Below the pieces are notes generated by a model that had not been told where the DNA came from, did no database searches, and saw only the letters and a program-made list of their open reading frames with translations. The translations under genes and the position numbers were made by a program. 10,347 bases of DNA, taken from Betaproteobacteria bacterium (GTDB lineage Bacteria > Pseudomonadota > Gammaproteobacteria > Burkholderiales > UBA9220). Positions 6,191 to 10,347 of the stretch are shown piece after piece. Positions within the stretch are counted from its first letter, which is position 1. Each line of letters begins with the position of its first letter. The stretch is taken from positions 1-10,347 of the forward strand of contig DOVS01000228.1 of the NCBI GenBank assembly GCA_003519965.1. The letters run 5' to 3'.

Positions 6191-7093
6191 CTAGCCGCGG
6201 GGATGGTGCTGGGTATGCAGTTGCTTGAGCCGCTCGCGCGCTACATGCGTATAAATCTGCGTGGTGGAAATATCAGCGTGTCCCAGGAGTAATTGCACGA
6301 CACGCAAATCGGCGCCATGGTTAAGCAGGTGCGTGGCAAAGGCATGGCGCAAGGTATGAGGAGAAAGCGGACGAATGATCTGCGCTTGCCGGGCATAGCG
6401 CTTAATCAAATACCAAAACGCCTGGCGTGTCATCGCGCCGCCGCGGGCGGTGACAAACAGCGCATCGCTGCTTTTGCCGATGAGCAAGGCGGGCCGCCCT
6501 TGCCGCAAGTAATGCGCGATTCGGGCGACCGCTTCCTCTCCCAGCGGGACCAACCGCTCCTTACCGCCCTTGCCCAATACCCGAACCACCCCCATATCGA
6601 GGGAAACCGCCGCCATATGCAGCCCGACCAATTCGGATACACGCAATCCGGTGGCGTAAAGCGTCTCCAGCATGGCGCGATCGCGTAATCCAAGAGCATC
6701 GCTGCTCCGTGGCGCATTCAGTAAACAAACCACTTCGTTTTCACTGAGGCTGTTCGGTAATGTCCGCGGCAATTTTGGCGCGTCGATACGCAACGTGGGA
6801 TCGGCGGTGATTCTTCCCTGGCGCAGCAGATAGCGGAAGAAGCGTTTGAGCGCGGATAACTCGCGGCTTGTGGTGCGCGCCTGCGCCTTGCGCCAGTTGA
6901 CCTGGTGCGCCAAAAACGCCTGAATGTCCGCTTGCTGCGCCAGCAATAAATCGGCCTGGCCGCTTTTTTCCAGCCATAAGGCAAACTGCGTCAGGTCGCG
7001 CCGGTAACTCTCCAGGGTGTTCTTGGCAAGCCCGTCTTCCAGCCAGAGGGCGTCGCAGAACGTATCGAGCAGATCAGTCGCGGCAAGCCTCAT
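6191..7093 (-). CDS. xerD: Site-specific tyrosine recombinase XerD
   Basis: A 300-residue tyrosine recombinase that, with XerC, resolves chromosome dimers at dif under FtsK control. The N-terminal SAM-like DNA-binding domain (about 6-95) has FCDALWLEDGLAKNTLESYRRDL. The catalytic domain carries the full active-site set: Arg151 (TGLRVSEL), Lys175 (GKGGKER), His246 and Arg249 (SPHTLRHAFATHLLNHGAD), His272 (LLGHADISTTQ) and nucleophile Tyr281 (QIYTHV). It is called XerD rather than XerC because the opening (ALWLEDGLAKNT) and the C-terminal tail (ERLKQLHTQHHPRG) match E. coli XerD closely, including its final HHPRA-like end. ATG 7093 overlaps the end of ogt by 20 bases; no Shine-Dalgarno sequence is seen, so expression probably depends on coupling. 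No dif-like site is in the window. Confidence 0.95.
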   Translation of the reverse strand: MRLAATDLLDTFCDALWLEDGLAKNTLESYRRDLTQFALWLEKSGQADLLLAQQADIQAFLAHQVNWRKAQARTTSRELSALKRFFRYLLRQGRITADPTLRIDAPKLPRTLPNSLSENEVVCLLNAPRSSDALGLRDRAMLETLYATGLRVSELVGLHMAAVSLDMGVVRVLGKGGKERLVPLGEEAVARIAHYLRQGRPALLIGKSSDALFVTARGGAMTRQAFWYLIKRYARQAQIIRPLSPHTLRHAFATHLLNHGADLRVVQLLLGHADISTTQIYTHVARERLKQLHTQHHPRG

Positions 7094-7544
7094 GGCGCAA
7101 CAACCAGTGTTTAATCGCTAGCGGGCCGGCTTCCCGGCCGCGCATAAATCCACCGACGCTGTTTTTGCCGACCACCCGGTGGCAAGGAATGACCAGTGGG
7201 ATAGGGTTTGCGCCGCAGGCCCCGCCCACGGCGCGTGGAGATGAGCCGAGTGCTTGCGCCAACTCGCCGTAACAGCGCACCTCGCCACTGGCGATCTGCG
7301 TCATCTCCCGCCACACCCGCTGCTGAAACGGGGTGCCGACGGGACGCAACGGTAAATCGAAGAGGTAACGCGGGTTGGCCAAATAGGCATGCAATTGACG
7401 GCAAATTTCGCGGGCGAACGATGTTTGCGGCGCAAGCGCCGCCGTATCCAGCGGCAGAAAATCGATAACCGTCAGGACGTCCGCCTCGGCGCGGATGCCG
7501 AGGACGGCTAACGGCGCCGCTAGCCGGGCCTGATAGGCGGTCAT
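7074..7544 (-). CDS. ogt: Methylated-DNA--protein-cysteine methyltransferase (Ogt type)
   Basis: A 156-residue suicide repair protein that moves methyl groups from O6-methylguanine (and O4-methylthymine) in DNA to its own cysteine. The active-site motif IPCHRVV is present with Cys121. Ahead of it are the DNA-binding helix-turn-helix features: TPFQQRVWREM (71-81), YGELAQALGSSPRAVGGACGANP with the arginine finger Arg104 and Asn113. GGFMRGREAGPLAIKHWLL follows at the C-terminus. The N-terminal region is short and degenerate, typical of stand-alone Ogt/AGT proteins; no Ada-like regulatory Cys domain is present. Its ATG overlaps the upstream gene's stop (ATGA) and its end overlaps xerD, so the three genes form one tight unit. 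Confidence 0.94.
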   Translation of the reverse strand: MTAYQARLAAPLAVLGIRAEADVLTVIDFLPLDTAALAPQTSFAREICRQLHAYLANPRYLFDLPLRPVGTPFQQRVWREMTQIASGEVRCYGELAQALGSSPRAVGGACGANPIPLVIPCHRVVGKNSVGGFMRGREAGPLAIKHWLLRHEACRD

Positions 7545-9268
7545 GGCGTCAAGTCATCGATGCGCTGCCGCAAAGCCCGCCGGTCCGCGATATTGCGCGT
7601 GGATGCCAACAGCCGCGCGTACTGCGCCTTGGCGTCGGTGATAAAACCGGCTTGCACGAGATTTTCCGCCGCCCGCCGACGACTCTGGCTAGCGCTATTG
7701 CCGGATGGCGGCGCGAGTATCGCCGCCTGCAAATAGGCGGCCGCCGCCCGCCGATGATCGCCGAGCACCGCCGCTACCGCGCCCAACGCCGTCAGCGCCT
7801 CGCGGCGTTGCGCTGGGCCGCCCGCTGCGGTCAAGCGTTGCAGTACGCGCGCCGCCGCGCTATTTTGTCCCGCCGCCGCCAGCCGCCGCGCCAACACCAG
7901 CCATTGCCCGGTCTCCGCCGCACCGCTTGTCGGCGCGCTTGCCGCGGTCGCGGCGACGGCGGCGTAATCGCCCGCCGCCATGAATACCTCGGCGCGTTTC
8001 AGCCGCCACGGCGCTGCCGCCTCGCCTGCCGGCGGGGCGTCCAATCCTTTCCAATAGTGCGCGGCCGCCGCCGCGTCGCCCCGCGCTTGGGCAATCCCGC
8101 CCAAGCGGTAGCGAACGGCGGGAGAAATCACCGCCGGTTGGGGAAAATAGGCCGGATCGGAAAATAAACGCAGCGCCGCGCCGCCGAGTTTTGCGCTCGC
8201 CAGTGCGTCCACCAACGCCGTTATCGCCTGCTGGCGCACCGTTTTTTCCTTAGCATCGGCGGCTAACGCGGCGAATACCGTTCGCGCCGCCAACGGTTGC
8301 GCGGCGACAGACTGGGTAGCGCCCGCCAACAGGGCGGCGCCGTTTTGCGCGGACGCCGCCGGCGCGATTTTCGCCTGCGCAAGGTAATCGCGCCACAACC
8401 GCTTGGCCGTCGCGTGGGCCGCACCGGCATTCAGTAATTGCTCGTCGGCCCGGGTCCTCAGCGCCGTGTTTTTTTCAATCGTGGCGGCGGCGCGGATTAC
8501 GCGCCAATACCCCACGATATTCTGCAAGGGTAATTTCGGTCGGGACGTGGATTTGCGCGGCTTGCGGCGGCGAGATGCGACAGCGGGCAGTGTCCGTCCC
8601 AGCGCGGCGCGAGCGGCGGCGATCGCCTGCGAAGGCGAAATCATCCCGGTTTTCAGTTTGACGGATAGCGCCAGCGGGCTGGCGTCGTCGAGCCGGGCCA
8701 GCCAGGTCAGCGCATCCGCGGCCTGGCCGCCATCGCTCAGCGCTTGGACGAAAGCAGCGGTGGTCGCGGAGTCTAACGAAAAATCCTGTTGGAAGCGCAA
8801 CATTGCGCGGTACGCATCGCCTAATTCGCCGTCATCCACATAACTTTGGATCACTAGGCGGCGCGCCTCGCGATACCGTGCATCGTTGGAAATACCGGTT
8901 TGCCATAGCAAGCGGGCGAGATAACGCCGGGCCGCCGGGCCTTGCTGTAGAGCCAACGCCGCCCGCGCCGCCGCCCAGTCGGCGGGGCGCAGGAGCGCAG
9001 CCGGTGCGTTAGCGGGCAATGTCTTGACTTGATCCAACACGGCTTGCGACTGGTTAAGCCGCGCCAGCAGGGAAATATGCAACGACTGCCAAGACAGCCA
9101 TTGGCCAGGATGCTGCTGGCGGGAAGGGGGCGACTGCTCCAGCGCCGCCAAGGCGAGTTGCGGCGCGCCCGCGTCGGCTAAGCGGCCGATGGCGCTAAGC
9201 GTCGCACTGAAGGAAATCGCGGGAAACAGGAAAAAACCGGTAAGGAAAATCGTCGCGAGATAACGCAT
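7541..9268 (-). CDS. Secreted helical-repeat (TPR-like) protein of unknown function
   Basis: A 575-residue protein with a likely Sec signal peptide: MRYLATIFLTGFFLFPAIS followed by an FSA cleavage context (cut near residue 22). The mature part is Ala-rich and made of repeated helix pairs resembling tetratricopeptide or related repeats, for example LADAGAPQLALAALEQ (30-45), DDGELGDAYRAMLRFQQD (145-162), QARGDAAAAAHYWKGLD (394-410), MAAGDYAAVAATAAS (430-444) and LGDHRRAAAAYLQAA (502-516). A basic patch, SRRRKPRKSTSRPK (232-245), interrupts the repeats and probably forms an exposed loop. It is likely periplasmic or attached to the envelope and would act as a protein-binding scaffold; no catalytic motif is visible. 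Such genes sit next to ogt/xerD in betaproteobacteria as I recall. The start has no Shine-Dalgarno sequence but has a -10-like hexamer six bases upstream. Confidence 0.82.
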   Translation of the reverse strand: MRYLATIFLTGFFLFPAISFSATLSAIGRLADAGAPQLALAALEQSPPSRQQHPGQWLSWQSLHISLLARLNQSQAVLDQVKTLPANAPAALLRPADWAAARAALALQQGPAARRYLARLLWQTGISNDARYREARRLVIQSYVDDGELGDAYRAMLRFQQDFSLDSATTAAFVQALSDGGQAADALTWLARLDDASPLALSVKLKTGMISPSQAIAAARAALGRTLPAVASRRRKPRKSTSRPKLPLQNIVGYWRVIRAAATIEKNTALRTRADEQLLNAGAAHATAKRLWRDYLAQAKIAPAASAQNGAALLAGATQSVAAQPLAARTVFAALAADAKEKTVRQQAITALVDALASAKLGGAALRLFSDPAYFPQPAVISPAVRYRLGGIAQARGDAAAAAHYWKGLDAPPAGEAAAPWRLKRAEVFMAAGDYAAVAATAASAPTSGAAETGQWLVLARRLAAAGQNSAAARVLQRLTAAGGPAQRREALTALGAVAAVLGDHRRAAAAYLQAAILAPPSGNSASQSRRRAAENLVQAGFITDAKAQYARLLASTRNIADRRALRQRIDDLTP

Positions 9269-9274
9269 GGCGCT

Positions 9275-9280
9275 ATTCTA
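9275..9280 (-). promoter_or_regulatory. Candidate -10 element for the helical-repeat gene unit
   Basis: TAGAAT on the minus strand, ending six bases before the ATG at 9268 and starting about 14 bases after the rplS terminator tail. Transcription would begin at or beside the start codon (leaderless or nearly so), consistent with the missing Shine-Dalgarno sequence. No good -35 is seen; that region overlaps the T-rich terminator tail. Confidence 0.35.
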
Positions 9281-9294
9281 ACCATGATCGCGCA

Positions 9295-9344
9295 GAAAAG
9301 CGAAAGCCCGCCCGCTGGCGCATGCTTTGCGCCAGCGGGCGGGC
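9295..9344 (-). terminator. Intrinsic terminator of the trmD-rplS operon
   Basis: A 17-bp perfectly paired GC-rich stem (arms 9306-9322 and 9328-9344, five-base loop) is followed on the minus strand by a T-rich tail TTTCGCTTTTC (9295-9305). It starts 19 bases after the rplS stop codon. The plus-strand side lacks a T-run, so termination is expected only in the rplS direction. This is the strongest hairpin I found in the window. Confidence 0.88.
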
Positions 9345-9363
9345 GGGGGCGGCGTGACCGTAA

Positions 9364-9735
9364 TCAGCGCGCGGCTTTCTTGGCCGGTAATTTTTCCTTG
9401 ATGCGCGCCGATTTACCGGAGCGCTCGCGCAAAAAATACAATTTGGCGCGGCGCACGTCGCCGCGGCGTTTAACGGTCACTCCCGCGACTAACGGCGAAT
9501 AGACTTGAAAAGTCCGCTCCACGCCTTCGCCGGAGGAAATTTTACGCACAATAAAGGAAGAATTCAGCCCGCGGTTACGCTTAGCGATCACGACGCCCTC
9601 ATAGGCCTGGAGACGTTCGCGGCTGCCTTCCTTAACTTTTACTTGCACCACCACGGTGTCGCCGGGGGCGAATGCTGGGATGCTCTTGCCCAGGCGGGCG
9701 ATTTCTTCCTGTTCCAACTGTTCAATCACATTCAT
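9364..9735 (-). CDS. rplS: 50S ribosomal protein L19
   Basis: A 123-residue protein at the 30S-50S interface. It shows the typical L19 features: [20 protein letters not shown] at the start, [20 protein letters not shown] (24-43), [22 protein letters not shown] (44-65), the [13 protein letters not shown] stretch (69-81) and [25 protein letters not shown] (90-114), plus a short Lys/Ala-rich tail. Its ATG overlaps the trmD stop (ATGA), and a strong AAGGAG ribosome-binding site lies seven bases upstream inside the trmD end. It is the last gene of the usual rpsP-rimM-trmD-rplS operon and is followed by a strong terminator. The length is slightly above E. coli L19 (115), owing to the tail. Confidence 0.98.
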   Translation of the reverse strand: MNVIEQLEQEEIARLGKSIPAFAPGDTVVVQVKVKEGSRERLQAYEGVVIAKRNRGLNSSFIVRKISSGEGVERTFQVYSPLVAGVTVKRRGDVRRAKLYFLRERSGKSARIKEKLPAKKAAR

Positions 9736-10347
9736 GGTTTAGCTCCTTGCAATTCCCGCTCCCCGAAAAATTCGTCGAGCAATTTCTTTTCTTCCACACT
9801 TAAACCGCGTTTTTCCAACAGCGCCGGCCGGCGCAATGCGGTTCTCCCAAGCGCCTGCCGCAACCGCCAGCGGCGGATTTCGGCGTGGTTGCCGGACAAT
9901 AGCACCGGCGGCGCCGCCATTCCTGCATAGACCTCCGGCCGGGTGTAATGCGGATAGTCCAACAATCCGTCGACAAACGAATCCTCCGCCGCGGAATCCG
10001 CATCGCCGAGCACGCCCGGCAGCTGACGAACGATAGCGTCGATCACCACCATTGCCGCCAGCTCTCCGCCAGAGAGCACGTAGTCGCCGATGGAAATCTC
10101 CTCGTCCACCTGACGGGATAATAACCGTTCGTCGACGCCCTCATAGCGCCCAGCCAAAAAAATCAACCCTGGCCGCTCGCTCAATTCCATCACGCGGCGG
10201 TGGTTTAACCGTTCTCCCTGAGGGGAAAGGTAAATCACCCGCGGCTGCGCCACACCGATCCCACACTGACGCTGTTTTGCCGCCTCGATGGCTTTTTCCA
10301 GCGGCTCCGCCAGCATCACCATCCCGGGGCCGCCGCCATAGGGCCGG
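9732..10347 (-). CDS. trmD: tRNA (guanine37-N1)-methyltransferase TrmD, C-terminal part
   Basis: The last 204 codons are present (the first complete codon is at 10346); the gene runs off the right edge. TrmD methylates G37 at N1 in tRNAs with G36G37, which guards the reading frame. The visible part begins in the conserved RPYGGGPGM motif. It then has the SPOUT knot residues that bind S-adenosylmethionine: [35 protein letters not shown] and RQLPGVLGD. The catalytic acidic residue sits in AAEDSF and the substrate-loop [10 protein letters not shown] follows. The C-terminal helical domain ([20 protein letters not shown] onward) completes the protein. The stop codon overlaps the rplS ATG by four bases, the usual coupling. 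About 50 N-terminal residues are outside the window, judging from the E. coli length of 255. Confidence 0.97.
   Translation of the reverse strand, partial: RPYGGGPGMVMLAEPLEKAIEAAKQRQCGIGVAQPRVIYLSPQGERLNHRRVMELSERPGLIFLAGRYEGVDERLLSRQVDEEISIGDYVLSGGELAAMVVIDAIVRQLPGVLGDADSAAEDSFVDGLLDYPHYTRPEVYAGMAAPPVLLSGNHAEIRRWRLRQALGRTALRRPALLEKRGLSVEEKKLLDEFFGERELQGAKP
9743..9748 (-). promoter_or_regulatory. Ribosome-binding site of rplS
   Basis: AAGGAG on the minus strand inside the last codons of trmD, seven bases before the rplS ATG. It is the strongest Shine-Dalgarno match in the window and allows L19 to be made at a much higher rate than TrmD from the same mRNA, as is known for the E. coli operon. 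Confidence 0.85.

Noticed and set aside
7205-8170. Long Arg- and Pro-rich plus-strand frames opposite ogt and the helical-repeat gene
   Set aside because: They are antisense shadows of GC-rich, Ala-rich coding sequence; composition is not protein-like and no family is visible.
1-10347. Search for mobile elements, CRISPR repeats, tRNA/rRNA genes, phage genes, dif or attachment sites
   Set aside because: No tandem or spaced direct repeats, no transposase or integrase other than XerD (a housekeeping enzyme here), and no RNA gene signature were found by reading.

Overview
This window looks like chromosomal housekeeping DNA from a GC-rich proteobacterium, most likely a betaproteobacterium. The protein sequences (DnaG, XerD, TsaD, RpoD N-terminus) read as beta/gammaproteobacterial. 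The order trmD-rplS / helical-repeat protein-ogt-xerD is one I associate with betaproteobacteria. The order folB, plsY, tsaD, rpsU, yqeY, dnaG, rpoD is shared with pseudomonads and many betaproteobacteria. This placement comes from gene content and order recalled from memory, not from a database search.

Layout, left to right. Positions 1-2921 (minus strand) hold the macromolecular-synthesis operon, read rpsU, yqeY, dnaG, rpoD, with rpoD cut by the window edge. It links ribosomal protein S21, a YqeY-domain protein, primase and the primary sigma factor. Its head carries an extended -10 promoter followed at once by a perfect CTGT-N8-ACAG motif, a candidate LexA (SOS) operator. Additional candidate promoters lie just before dnaG and rpoD. 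Diverging from rpsU is tsaD (3081-4100, plus). A gene-free stretch of about 300 bases follows (4101-4398), then plsY (minus). plsY diverges from a two-gene plus-strand unit, folB plus a TauE/SafE-family membrane protein (5099-6186), which overlap by one base.

From 6191 to the right edge everything is on the minus strand, in two units. The upstream unit is trmD-rplS (trmD cut by the right edge), closed by a strong hairpin terminator. The downstream unit is a secreted helical-repeat protein, ogt and xerD, joined by short overlaps (4 and 20 bases). The TauE/SafE gene and xerD converge with only 4 bases between their stop codons.

Functional themes are information processing (replication initiation, transcription, tRNA modification at position 37 by both TsaD and TrmD, ribosomal proteins S21 and L19, DNA repair by Ogt, chromosome dimer resolution by XerD), plus phospholipid and folate synthesis. 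I found no phage, insertion sequence, CRISPR array, tRNA or rRNA, and no convincing undescribed multi-gene system. The most interesting signals are regulatory: the candidate SOS box at rpsU, -10 hexamers exactly six bases upstream of two start codons (dnaG and the helical-repeat gene), which would give nearly leaderless mRNAs, and a palindromic -10-like element between plsY and folB.
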